DNA of 51,818 nt from Chitinophaga pinensis. GTDB lineage: Bacteria; Planctomycetota; Phycisphaerae; Phycisphaerales; SM1A02. A program made the position numbers and the translations under genes. Every line of letters begins with the position of its first letter. The stretch's first letter is position 1. Location of the stretch: contig CALQCP020000002.1 in NCBI GenBank assembly GCA_943329105.2, positions 1-51,818 on the forward strand, read 5' to 3'. Positions 33,535 through 42,358 of the stretch are shown here, one piece after another. The notes under the pieces were generated by a model that worked only from the letters and a program-made list of their open reading frames with translations, searched no databases and was not told where the DNA came from.

Positions 33535-34405
33535 ATTCGCCGCTGTACACATTGAAGCGCTCGCCGCGCAGGAATCCGATCAGAGTAATGTCAAATCGCT
33601 TTGCAAGTTCAATCGCCAGGCTGGACGGTGCACCCACCGCTACCACCATCGGAACACCGCCCGCCAGCGCCTTCTGCGCCAGTTCAAAGCTGATGCGTCC
33701 GCTCAGGAAGAGCAGGTTGCTTGCAAGTGGCGTCTGCCCCTGCAAGAACTGCGCGCCGAGCAACTTGTCGACGGCGTTGTGGCGCCCGACGTCTTCGCGG
33801 ATCGCAAGTATTTGGCCCGCTGAGTTAAAGAGTGCCGCCGCGTGCAGTCCGCCGGTTTCTTCAAACACCGACTGTTGCGCGCGGAGGCGGTCGGACAACA
33901 TGCGGATGGCAGAAATTGCAAAGCGAAATCCATCACGCGCAATGGGGCACATTCCGGGCACCTCCAGTGCTTCAAGCGACGCTTTGCCGCAAACGCCACA
34001 ACTGGAGGTTGCATAGAAGTGGCGCTCCACGTTCGGCCATGCAATAGTGGCGTGATCGGCCAGGCGCACCTTGACCACATTGTTTCCATCGTGCGCGCCG
34101 CTCTCGGGTCCGCACGGACGAATGGATTCGATGTCGCGTGCAGAACGAACCAATCCTTCGGACATCAGGAATCCGGCGGCCAACTCTTCATCATGCCCCG
34201 GCGTGCGCATGGTGATGGACAGACTGCGGACGCAACGCTCACCATTGACAACAAAGTCAACGCGAATCTCCAGCGGCTCTTCAATTGCCACGCGATCGGT
34301 GAGTTCGCTGCGTTCATCTCCTTGAAATCGAACAATTCCTGTTGCCACACTCCGCTGTGTGGCATTGCTAGCGCGATCACTGCTCATGTCACTCGCGTTG
34401 CTCAT
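33515..34405 (-). CDS. fdhD: FdhD sulfurtransferase for formate dehydrogenase
   Basis: 296 residues. FdhD passes sulfur from a cysteine desulfurase to the Mo-bis-MGD cofactor of formate dehydrogenase, which is required for activity. The sulfur-carrying pair Cys136/Cys139 in SSCGVCGK is intact, and GHDEELAAGFLMSEGLV, REDVGRHNAVDKLLG and LSGRISFELAQKA are classic family blocks. Its ATG overlaps the TGA of the large DUF3857 gene (ATGA), tying the fdh genes to that upstream gene. The last residues are EWRLTGD, within a duplicated 11-base unit. Confidence 0.95.
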   Translation of the reverse strand: MSNASDMSSDRASNATQRSVATGIVRFQGDERSELTDRVAIEEPLEIRVDFVVNGERCVRSLSITMRTPGHDEELAAGFLMSEGLVRSARDIESIRPCGPESGAHDGNNVVKVRLADHATIAWPNVERHFYATSSCGVCGKASLEALEVPGMCPIARDGFRFAISAIRMLSDRLRAQQSVFEETGGLHAAALFNSAGQILAIREDVGRHNAVDKLLGAQFLQGQTPLASNLLFLSGRISFELAQKALAGGVPMVVAVGAPSSLAIELAKRFDITLIGFLRGERFNVYSGEWRLTGD

Positions 34406-37400
34406 TTGCGCGAAAGCGGCGTGACAGGCTCCGCCTTTGCAGCCGGTTGTAAGAGCACTCGCCGCGCGGAAGGATGCGTGAAGTGACGATTCAAATCAAG
34501 GAGCGCGCTGTAGTTGCCGACCGGAATAATGGCTGGCGCCAAGTCCATGGTGAGCGTGTAGGTCAAGCGCGTTGCATCTGTCCCCGCGCCGCGTTCAGCA
34601 GTAAATCGCACGGATCCAAGATTGCCAGGTCCGCGCCAATCGAGTTGCTCTGGCTGAATGATCGGCTCAAGTCCGGCCGGTGCGGTCACTTTCCATGTGT
34701 TGCGGGATTTTTGTTCTGTGCTGGAGAGGAGGGCGCGTTCGCGGTGATCTGCATCGGTCGGCATGATTTGTGCCGGAACATTCGGCAGGTCAAAGTACAG
34801 ACCGCCCGCATTCTTCACTCCATACCGGTCTACCTTTACAGCGAACTTCAATGTCGCTGGGTATGTGAAATCCGTCTCCAAGTCGCCCTGCGGCACAGCG
34901 TTCTGCGCAATGCCACTGACCATCCCTTGGAACGTTCGGCTTCGCTCCTCAGGCGTCATCTCTGTAAACGCCTGTACGAACCCGGCGTGATCATTGCCAT
35001 GAAAGCGCGAAACCGTCGTGATGATCGCAGTGCCTTCGGCGTCAAAGTCCATGGTGATTTCAGTCTCACCCAGGTCTTCCATGCCCTTCGGATCTTTCCA
35101 TGTGAACGATGAGCCGTCCATGGTTAGTCCTGGCTGGCCATTTAGTGATGTTGCGCCAAGCGGCGCGTACTGTGACAGACTGTCGAGGGGCAGCCATTCA
35201 CCGCTCTGCGGATGCTTCACGCGGCAGACGATGCCGGCAAAGTAGGTGTCCGACGGATAGTCGAGTTGGCGCTTCTGGATGGTTGGTTCTTTCGTGCCCC
35301 ACGAAGCCAAGTCAATCTCCGCGTCAAAGCCCGCACCGCGCAACATGGTGCACAGGAGGATTGATCGGTCGTCATAGTTTCCGTAGCCATCTTTCAGTGT
35401 GACATCGGCGGGCGAGAATGCTGCGGAGAGCGGCAGCGAGCTCAGTCCTGGACCTTCGGTGCGAATTTGTCGCGCCACAAAGTCACGGATGGCGGTCATC
35501 TGGGCAACCGGCGTGTCCTTGGTTGCAGCCAGTTCTTTGGCCTTGGCGATGCTGGCGGTTTGCCCGACAAGCATGGGATTTGCGTGGCTACCCACTTCGG
35601 TGGCGTAGGCGGTCCAGCTACCAGTACTCATGATGAAATCAGGTGAATCCATCCATGATGGCGGGGCAGATGCCTCGCGCTGGCGCGGCTCAAGATCCTT
35701 CCATGTGAAGGTGATGACGCGCCGCCCGTCCTTCTTCTCTTCAGTCATGTGGCCTTCAGCGGGGAAGTCCATTTCCATCTTCGGAGTGACTCCGTCCGGC
35801 AGGTCATAGGTCAGCACCATCTCACGAACGCGGTCACTGGTTGTGAATGCAGCGCCGCTACTAAAGATCGGCTGCTCCTTGGCGGTCTCCGTCACTGCGT
35901 ACTCAATGGTCGAACCAACTTCGACGCCCGGCAAGGAAACCACCAGCGTCTTCCCACCCGGATAGCGCGGCGCACTGGCAACCCATCCCGCGTCCATCAC
36001 GTTGATTTCCTCGGGCCTCACCGTACGGACGGTGCCGTCCTTCTGGGTGACCCGTGCATACTCAAGCGTTGCGGTTTCCCACGCAGGGTTGTAGGCAATC
36101 TGGAGTTCGCTTGCCGATTTCACTCCTGCAGTGGTGAGCACCTTCTCCGTCACCTCGCGTCGCGTCGACCAGCTGGTTGGGCTGTCCATGCGGAGCGTCC
36201 ACGTCGTGTGAACGATTTCCAGATTCGCACTCGGAGCTGGCGGTGCGTTAGTGGTTGAAACCCGCGCAAACACCGGCTGCTGCCGCCCATTTATTTCCAT
36301 GTTTGCCATGGCGCGTTTGAGGAGCGGGTACTGGTCGGGTGCAATTTCCGGTGACTTCACGCGGATATCAATGGAGGCATCGATGCGCCCCGATGTCGCG
36401 GAAATCAATTGCGAAACGGTGAAGTCCTTATGCTCGGTGTTCTCATACTGCGGCAGCGCAATCGGCGCTCCTAAACTTGGCGGCAGCGTGATTTCTAAGT
36501 CTTCATGCACACCGCACGGCTGTTGCATCACCAAGGGAAATCGGCGCTTATCAAGCTGGAGCCCCGCGCCGATCATCCGTGTGACAACGCCGAAGCCGTA
36601 GCCCATGTACGGAAGATCAAGTTGCGCAGCGTTACCGCCTGCCACCAAGAGATTCGGCGCAGTCCATTCAAGAGTGAGGCGAATCTTCTGCGTGCTGTCC
36701 TTCATGTCTTTCGGCGTGAGGCTCATGCCGGTGAGTGTTCCACCAGGCAGCATTCCTTTGACTGCGCGCTCAAAGCCGCGGCGGATGTCGGCGGGCTTCG
36801 CTTCGAGAAATGATCCACGGTAAGCATTGTCATTGATGCCTTCGAAGGCGATCACTGTGGTACCAGTGGCGCTGCCGTCGTCAGCCACTTTGACGGTGGT
36901 CTTGGCGGTCATCATGTTGTCATCGGCGGATGCAACCGGTGATGTCATGAGGGTTTCGCCCTCGGGTGTGGCAACCAAGAAACTCTTGTCTTGCAGATAT
37001 TGCGGCAACAAATCGGCGGTGCTCTCATCGGTGCTGTCCATCAGGATGTACCTACCGTCCTTGCCACGCGCCGCGGTGATGGCATGGTTAAACGAGATGG
37101 ACGGAACTTCAACATCAAGTTTCTCGCCAGCGTTCACAAGCACCGGAAACGATTCAATTCCGCCGGCGGCGAGCATCGCCACTAACAGCGCAGCCTTGTC
37201 GCGACACACGCCATATCGATTCTCGAAGGTGATGTTCACATCGTGCGGTTCGTAGCCGGGGGCGTCCTTCTCCGTGGTGATGCCCATGTAGCGAACCTCT
37301 TGACTGACAAACTTGAAGATCGCCTTGATGCGCTCTTCGTCGGTCGTGAGTCCGGCGGTGATTGCGGCCACTTTCGCCTTCATTTCGGGCGTTACTGCAT

Positions 37401-38265
37401 CCAAGTGTGGCTTGGTGAGTTTGGAATACCAGCGGCTGACTTCCTTCCAATCGGCAAGTGTGCTGACGCGCAGGCGCTGCCCAACTGTGTAGTAGTCAGG
37501 CATCTGCGGCTCGGGGAACAGTTGTGGAATGTCCTTGCCGGTCCATGTGCAGATGACTTTGTCACCGGCGGTGCGCTCGGACGATGTGACGGTTCCCTTG
37601 ATCTCCGCGAGCAGTGCCTTACTGCGCAGCGGTCGATCCTTCGGGCACACATATTCGTAGACGCAATTCTTGATTGGGTCTGGCGATTCGAGCACGCACA
37701 TGTCTGCAAAGTTGTCTTGCATACGCGGCTTCGATTCCCAGCTGCGGACATAGAAGTGCACCAGGTCGCCAATCTCTACTCCTGGAAGGGCGGCGACGAC
37801 CATCTTTTCATTCGGGTCGAAGATGTTCGCGCCCATACTTGATGTGCTCACCTGTTCTTTACTGATCTGCGATGGATCATGTGAAGTCACCGCGCCACTG
37901 GGCTTGATGACATCGACTCCAAGAATTTCCATACCGCCGTACGCGGCATCGAAACCAAAGGCGCGCTCCCGAGCATCCTTGCGACCAGCCTCGGTGAGCA
38001 CCTTCACGTACTGATCATCAAGGGTCACAAAACTTCCGTCCGCCTTGTATTCGGTGCGTTGGTATTCAGAGACCATCACCGTGTCGGCGTCGGGGTACTT
38101 CTCGGTGGTGACCTCCTTCGCTTCGGCGATCACCTTTGTCTGATCAAGCAGCCAATCTGGCGCGGCGACCGCTGGTGGGGTCGTGGGCGCTGTTGCGACC
38201 GTCTGTGCGAACAATGCGTGTGTTGCAAGTAGGAATGCCCCGGCAGCCGTGTAGATTGATCTCAT
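34402..38265 (-). CDS. Large exported protein with two DUF3857/transglutaminase modules
   Basis: 1287 residues with a signal peptide (GAFLLATHALFA). The first module has a DUF3857 beta domain followed by a transglutaminase domain with an intact triad: Cys354 (RYGVCRDKAAL), His394 (FNHAITA) and Asp410 (YILMDSTDE). The second module repeats the plan (LPGVEVGSTIEYAV, then KDGYGNYDDRSILLCTMLR near residue 960), but Tyr stands where the cysteine should be and no matching His is seen, so it is probably inactive. Such proteins are common in Bacteroidetes and Planctomycetes envelopes, with unknown substrates. It overlaps fdhD by 4 bases, which is odd company, and follows DUF1569 after a 40-base gap. 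Confidence 0.88.
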   Translation of the reverse strand: MRSIYTAAGAFLLATHALFAQTVATAPTTPPAVAAPDWLLDQTKVIAEAKEVTTEKYPDADTVMVSEYQRTEYKADGSFVTLDDQYVKVLTEAGRKDARERAFGFDAAYGGMEILGVDVIKPSGAVTSHDPSQISKEQVSTSSMGANIFDPNEKMVVAALPGVEIGDLVHFYVRSWESKPRMQDNFADMCVLESPDPIKNCVYEYVCPKDRPLRSKALLAEIKGTVTSSERTAGDKVICTWTGKDIPQLFPEPQMPDYYTVGQRLRVSTLADWKEVSRWYSKLTKPHLDAVTPEMKAKVAAITAGLTTDEERIKAIFKFVSQEVRYMGITTEKDAPGYEPHDVNITFENRYGVCRDKAALLVAMLAAGGIESFPVLVNAGEKLDVEVPSISFNHAITAARGKDGRYILMDSTDESTADLLPQYLQDKSFLVATPEGETLMTSPVASADDNMMTAKTTVKVADDGSATGTTVIAFEGINDNAYRGSFLEAKPADIRRGFERAVKGMLPGGTLTGMSLTPKDMKDSTQKIRLTLEWTAPNLLVAGGNAAQLDLPYMGYGFGVVTRMIGAGLQLDKRRFPLVMQQPCGVHEDLEITLPPSLGAPIALPQYENTEHKDFTVSQLISATSGRIDASIDIRVKSPEIAPDQYPLLKRAMANMEINGRQQPVFARVSTTNAPPAPSANLEIVHTTWTLRMDSPTSWSTRREVTEKVLTTAGVKSASELQIAYNPAWETATLEYARVTQKDGTVRTVRPEEINVMDAGWVASAPRYPGGKTLVVSLPGVEVGSTIEYAVTETAKEQPIFSSGAAFTTSDRVREMVLTYDLPDGVTPKMEMDFPAEGHMTEEKKDGRRVITFTWKDLEPRQREASAPPSWMDSPDFIMSTGSWTAYATEVGSHANPMLVGQTASIAKAKELAATKDTPVAQMTAIRDFVARQIRTEGPGLSSLPLSAAFSPADVTLKDGYGNYDDRSILLCTMLRGAGFDAEIDLASWGTKEPTIQKRQLDYPSDTYFAGIVCRVKHPQSGEWLPLDSLSQYAPLGATSLNGQPGLTMDGSSFTWKDPKGMEDLGETEITMDFDAEGTAIITTVSRFHGNDHAGFVQAFTEMTPEERSRTFQGMVSGIAQNAVPQGDLETDFTYPATLKFAVKVDRYGVKNAGGLYFDLPNVPAQIMPTDADHRERALLSSTEQKSRNTWKVTAPAGLEPIIQPEQLDWRGPGNLGSVRFTAERGAGTDATRLTYTLTMDLAPAIIPVGNYSALLDLNRHFTHPSARRVLLQPAAKAEPVTPLSRK

Positions 38266-38305
38266 ACCGGCATTCTAAATAGGTGCCGTTCACCCCTGTC
38301 CCCAT

Positions 38306-38815
38306 TTATTGGAGCGCCGCGCCCGGATACGTCAGGAATCCAAAGTGCATGGCCGTGTGGTTGAGGTTGAGCCGCACCCATTCCTCGTGCGTCATGGTGC
38401 CGAGCCACGGGCTGGGCTTGGTCATGCGCTCGCCGGCTTCGATCCGTGCGAGCGCCTTGCGGATTCGTCCCATACCTTGCTCAAAGGTAACGTCGGGACT
38501 GGGCATCAGCTCCGGGTTCGACTTGCCGACGTTGAATCCCGGGCGCATTGCGTCAGGCTTTGCCTTCAGGATCACGGGCTTGATCATTTTGGCAAACATC
38601 CGCACCACGAACGACACCTTCTTGGTCGAGCCATCAAGGCCCTCCTCAAGAGGCACCGCGCAGTGGTCAAGGTTCTGGCCAGGTGTCCAGTTTCCGGTGG
38701 TGGTCAGCGTTCCCGCGCGATGTGCGGCTTCGATCCGATCCAATTCACCGCGCAGACATCCCATGCACTTGAAGAACAGGTGACGACGTGCGGCGGTCTT
38801 GGTATTGACGGGCAT
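38306..38815 (-). CDS. DUF1569 (DinB-like) protein
   Basis: 169 residues. NWTPGQNLDHCAVPLEEGLD, FEQGMGRIRKALARIEAGER and MTHEEWVRLNLNHTAMHFGF follow the DUF1569 pattern. Its four-helix fold is related to DinB/YfiT, where His residues bind a metal; here the His in LDHC and in NHTAMHFGF could do so. Members are cytoplasmic and of unknown role. It sits 40 bases upstream of the large DUF3857 gene and may share its transcript, and 29 bases after the CTERM gene upstream. Confidence 0.85.
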   Translation of the reverse strand: MPVNTKTAARRHLFFKCMGCLRGELDRIEAAHRAGTLTTTGNWTPGQNLDHCAVPLEEGLDGSTKKVSFVVRMFAKMIKPVILKAKPDAMRPGFNVGKSNPELMPSPDVTFEQGMGRIRKALARIEAGERMTKPSPWLGTMTHEEWVRLNLNHTAMHFGFLTYPGAALQ

Positions 38816-38844
38816 CAGGACAGATTACTCGGCAACCGCCACGC

Positions 38845-39402
38845 TTACGCGCGACGGCGACGGGCAACAATGCCAGACACTGCCAGTAGGGCGAGGGCAC
38901 CTGGGGAGGGCACGCCCACCAAACTGACGCCGTGCAGAACGATGCTTCCGGTCCATGTTCCGGACGCGATGTAACTCTCGCGACCGTTACCGATCCAGAA
39001 CGACATGTTTGGATGGTTTGCCAAGTTGATGGCGCTGTGCAAGTCCACGCGACCGGTGGAAGTGGTGGAGAAGAGTCCGCCACCGGTTGGCCATGCACGA
39101 CGCTCAGCGGCGCCCGCATTGAGCTCGCCACCGATTTGCAGCAGGCCACCAGTGCTCAGGGGAGCGATGTCCATGTATAGAGTCAAATCGTTGGCCTTTG
39201 TGAACCAGAACGAATTGGTCATTTCAACATTGATGGTGGCGCCAGTGAGCGTGCCAGCGATCACCCCGGGCGCGATCGCCTCGGCAAATTGGTATCCAGC
39301 GAGCGTCAAGCCGGTGAACGAAATCGTCACGTCAGCGGAGGCAGCGGATGAAATGAGAGCAACGGTGGCAAACCCGGAGAGAAACAACTTATTCGTGATC
39401 AT
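38845..39402 (-). CDS. Secreted protein with PSPG-type CTERM sorting tail
   Basis: 185 residues. The signal peptide covers MITNKLFLSGFATVALISSAASA or close to it. The mature domain is Thr/Gly/Ala-rich; NSFWFTKANDLTLYMDIAPL and MSFWIGNGRESYIASGTW suggest beta strands around a ligand or carbohydrate site, but no family is recognised. The tail is VPSPGALALLAVSGIVA plus Arg-rich end, so here Ser replaces the Ala of the PAPG form. It is the only CTERM gene on the minus strand. The ATG at 39402 is set by the signal peptide. Confidence 0.84.
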   Translation of the reverse strand: MITNKLFLSGFATVALISSAASADVTISFTGLTLAGYQFAEAIAPGVIAGTLTGATINVEMTNSFWFTKANDLTLYMDIAPLSTGGLLQIGGELNAGAAERRAWPTGGGLFSTTSTGRVDLHSAINLANHPNMSFWIGNGRESYIASGTWTGSIVLHGVSLVGVPSPGALALLAVSGIVARRRRA

Positions 39403-39631
39403 GGCTGGAAACTTATCTAACAGGGGAAAGGAACAACAACACACCCTGCCGTGCACACGGGAATGTGCGCGGACGACACCTTTCACAGCCTCTCTAAGAG
39501 TCAGAAGTGTGCCACGTGATTCAAGGAAGGCAAGCAAATGGAACACAATTTGCGACTGTTTGAATCCTGCGGCCTCGGTGCGGGGCGCCCCTCCCCGCAG
39601 ATTTCCGCGATCCCCGCCCTGTAAGCGCGCG

Positions 39632-41551
39632 TCAGTTGGGGCAGGGACCCCAGGACGCGAGTACCGCACTCAGATCCGCGCCGTTGACGACATCATTGCG
39701 ATCGAGGTCGCCCAATCCGTCAGCGCCCCATTCGCTGAGCACGATCGCGAGGTCGAGACCATTCACAATTCCGTCCAGGTTCAGATCAGCTGGGCACTGC
39801 GCGCGGATCACTGGCGTGGAGGTTGGGAGCACTGCAAATTCGAGGTTCAGCGCGGGGTGGCCGGCGGGGAAGTTGTTCCGCTCGCGGCTGATGTCATACG
39901 CCGGACCGACGCTTGCGCCCCAGAGCCGCGACGTGGTGTCTGCAGACCATGTTCCGGCAGTTGGGTTCTCGGCAAGCACCCGGAGCGAATTACCGCTTGC
40001 GAACACCACTTTGCCACGCCCGAGCAACCGCATGTGCTGCGGCGCCACAATGGAGGTGCTCGAGATACTTGTAGCCGACAAAACGCCACCCGACGCGCTG
40101 AGTGCCAACACATAGAACTTGCCTGCGGTGCCGCTGCCGGCAATCCACACCGTGCCGTTGTCGGGATTCACCGCCATACTGATGTCACCCGCAAGTGCCA
40201 CCGTGAGTGGTGCGGTGGATGATGTCACGGCCTCGGCTTCAAGGCGTGGAATGACATACAAGGTGCGCGTCGCGAGGTGGTACGCAAGCAGTCGGTCGTT
40301 GGCATCGTCGTAGCAGATCGCGTCTGGCTGTTGCGGCAGAGTTCGCTGTGTAGGAGTGGATGTCTCGGATGTCGGAAGGCGTGTGAGCGTGTTGCTTGTG
40401 CCGTTCGTACCCAGAACAAACACTTCGCCGAAGCGACCAGCCACCACCTTGCGCGGCTGCGAACTCAGTGTGACGGCGGTGGTGCTCATTGTCAGTCCGT
40501 CCGTCAGCGTTAACTTCGCGGAGGTGCCGCTTCCGTGGATTGCGTAGATGCGTCGTGAAACAAAGTCGAACGTCATGTCGGTGACGGCGGTGGGGAGGGT
40601 GGTGGCGATCGGCTGTATCGGGTTGATGTCTTCGTATTCAAATCGCAGCGGTCGCACGAGTTGCAGCAATAATCCGCTTGGATCGCAGGTGTAAATGGTG
40701 GTTGGGAAGACCAACTGCTGCGACATCAGCACGCCGCGCGTGGTACCTGCAGAGAGGCCTTGCATCCAACCGCCGGTGATGGTCCAAGTGCCGTTGATCG
40801 GATAGGCCCCATCGACCGCGTTGTAGATGGCGGTGGTGAACACTGACTGTGCGGTGGTCGGCTCGTTGGGATCGATACGTGCGCTGTCTGCTGGATCAAA
40901 GATATCCAGCTCAACCTTGTTGTTCGGGACTTGCCAGATTGCTTCGCCCATGGTGAAGCAGTGGCCACCGGCGATATTCCAAAAGGTGGAACCAGAGGCT
41001 GGCGGTTGCAGCCACCCCACGCATACGGCGCTGGCGGGGCGCGGGAAGAGCGGGGTGGCGAGTATCTGCACTACCGTCGCTGACCCGAGCCCGTTGAACG
41101 CGCCAGCCGCGCCGCCGAGGGTGACCAGCGTGAACTCGTCGCTGGGCAGAAAGAATTGCAAGCCGCGATTGATTTCTGAGTAGCGCGTCCCGTTACCGAA
41201 CACATTGGTCTGCATCACGTTGCCGCAGGTGGCAATGAGCGTGTTTGATGATGCATATTCGTCAGCGTTGCGATCAGTCCACGAGTCGTTGGGCACGCCA
41301 GAAATTCCGCCCGGCGTTGCTCCGGCGAGATACGCGAGCACATTGCTCGTGGCTGTCGGTGCGCAGTGTTGCCGTCCGTTCAGCCCAAGTCCGGGGATGT
41401 TTCCCGAGGCGGTGCGCAATTGATCAAAGTCGCACATCCCGGACACCCGGTAGGCCTGTCGCGTGGGCGACACTTGTTGGGTGACATCAGCGGTCGCGAT
41501 CGCGACGACGGAGGCGGCGAGGAGCGAGATCGGCAGATGATGGGCGCGCAT
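39632..41551 (-). CDS. Exported C39-like peptidase / propeller protein with dockerin-like tail
   Basis: 639 residues. After a signal peptide, residues about 50-270 hold HCAPTATSNVLAYLAG and later AGGHCFTMG with LDIFDPAD. This Cys, His and Asp set is in the order of a papain-like C39-type peptidase. The next 280 residues contain repeated strands (for example FDFVSRRIYAIHGSGTSAKL and ICYDDANDRLLAYHLATRTL) like a beta propeller. The C-terminus has two dockerin-like repeats, DLNLDGIVNGLDLAIVLSEW and DLDRNDVVNGADLSAVLASW. Peptidase activity is inference from the residue pattern. The ATG at 41551 precedes the signal peptide. Confidence 0.83.
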   Translation of the reverse strand: MRAHHLPISLLAASVVAIATADVTQQVSPTRQAYRVSGMCDFDQLRTASGNIPGLGLNGRQHCAPTATSNVLAYLAGATPGGISGVPNDSWTDRNADEYASSNTLIATCGNVMQTNVFGNGTRYSEINRGLQFFLPSDEFTLVTLGGAAGAFNGLGSATVVQILATPLFPRPASAVCVGWLQPPASGSTFWNIAGGHCFTMGEAIWQVPNNKVELDIFDPADSARIDPNEPTTAQSVFTTAIYNAVDGAYPINGTWTITGGWMQGLSAGTTRGVLMSQQLVFPTTIYTCDPSGLLLQLVRPLRFEYEDINPIQPIATTLPTAVTDMTFDFVSRRIYAIHGSGTSAKLTLTDGLTMSTTAVTLSSQPRKVVAGRFGEVFVLGTNGTSNTLTRLPTSETSTPTQRTLPQQPDAICYDDANDRLLAYHLATRTLYVIPRLEAEAVTSSTAPLTVALAGDISMAVNPDNGTVWIAGSGTAGKFYVLALSASGGVLSATSISSTSIVAPQHMRLLGRGKVVFASGNSLRVLAENPTAGTWSADTTSRLWGASVGPAYDISRERNNFPAGHPALNLEFAVLPTSTPVIRAQCPADLNLDGIVNGLDLAIVLSEWGADGLGDLDRNDVVNGADLSAVLASWGPCPN

Positions 41552-41664
41552 GCGCGAAGTGTGGCACGAAAATTCTCCGGAAGCAATTTCCGTGCTTGCC
41601 AACAAAGCAGAAATATCTGTACATCGAAAGGTCGGGGCGGCGATCGCCAACCCCCGTCGTCCCT

Positions 41665-41802
41665 TTATCGCCAATAATTGTTGGCAGCAGCGATGGTCGC
41701 AAACTCAGTGGCGACTGTCTGGCCAATGGCGATCAACATGCCGGCATCTTCTGCATAGACCCCGCGGAGCCGTTCACGCACTGCGGCGTCACGGCGCTTC
41801 AA
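41665..41802 (-). CDS. Possible 45-residue protein overlapping the repeat-protein gene
   Basis: Below common length cut-offs. A TTG start at 41802 lies inside the end of the 18-residue-repeat gene; the frame runs to TAA at 41665. The product is MKRRDAAVRERLRGVYAEDA followed by a mixed helix ending AAANNYWR. It has a basic N-terminus and no signal peptide. Composition looks coding, but the start codon is weak and I have no homology. It could also be the remnant of a longer gene. Confidence 0.3.
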   Translation of the reverse strand: MKRRDAAVRERLRGVYAEDAGMLIAIGQTVATEFATIAAANNYWR

Positions 41803-42292
41803 TCAACCACACCATCGCCGCAATCTCGCTCGTTTCCAGGCTTCCGCCGGACCAGTTGCACACCACCTCCGATGTGCCAGCGCCGCGGTACAGCTTGGTA
41901 CCGGAGACGTTGAACAGCGCCTTTGATGAACCGGCACCTTCGTACACCTTGCCGCTGGTGATGTTCCACAAGCATTCTGATGTGCCTGCGGCGCGGAACA
42001 CTTTCGTGCCGGACACGGTGAACAGCGCTTTACTGCTCCCCGCGCCCTCATAGGCCTTGGTGCCGCTCACGTTGAGAAGTACTTTGCTTGAGCCCGCGCC
42101 TTCATAGAAGTTGCGACCGTTTGAATTGAAGAGCACCGTGCTTGAGCCGGCTCCTTTGTAGAACTTGATTGATGTCATTGCAGCTGTAGTCCACGCCCCG
42201 AGGGCGGTTGCGCTTGCGATTGTGAGCGGAAGCAGGGCAGCGAAGCACAGTCCGAGCGTGCGCAGACCGGATGTAGTCGAGATGTTCTTCAT
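41789..42292 (-). CDS. Secreted protein made of six 18-residue repeats
   Basis: 167 residues. A signal peptide (residues about 1-33) is followed from residue 44 to 151 by six tandem units of exactly 18 residues, of the form (F/V)YEGAGSSKxLFNVSGTK, coded at about 41840-42163. Each unit is two short strands and turns, so the whole probably forms a small beta propeller or flower; I have seen similar repeats in bacterial beta-flower proteins, but the link is inference. A short non-repeat tail ends IAAMVWLIEAP. No enzyme motif. The ATG at 42292 fits the signal peptide. Confidence 0.8.
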   Translation of the reverse strand: MKNISTTSGLRTLGLCFAALLPLTIASATALGAWTTAAMTSIKFYKGAGSSTVLFNSNGRNFYEGAGSSKVLLNVSGTKAYEGAGSSKALFTVSGTKVFRAAGTSECLWNITSGKVYEGAGSSKALFNVSGTKLYRGAGTSEVVCNWSGGSLETSEIAAMVWLIEAP

Positions 42293-42358
42293 GGTGAGCC
42301 GGTGGTGGGCGGGATGTAGTTGGGACACGGTTCAATGCGCACTGCGTGCAACTTCACG

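Noticed and set aside
38309-38974. A 221-residue plus-strand frame
   Set aside because: Antisense to the DUF1569 gene and to the CTERM tail of its neighbour.
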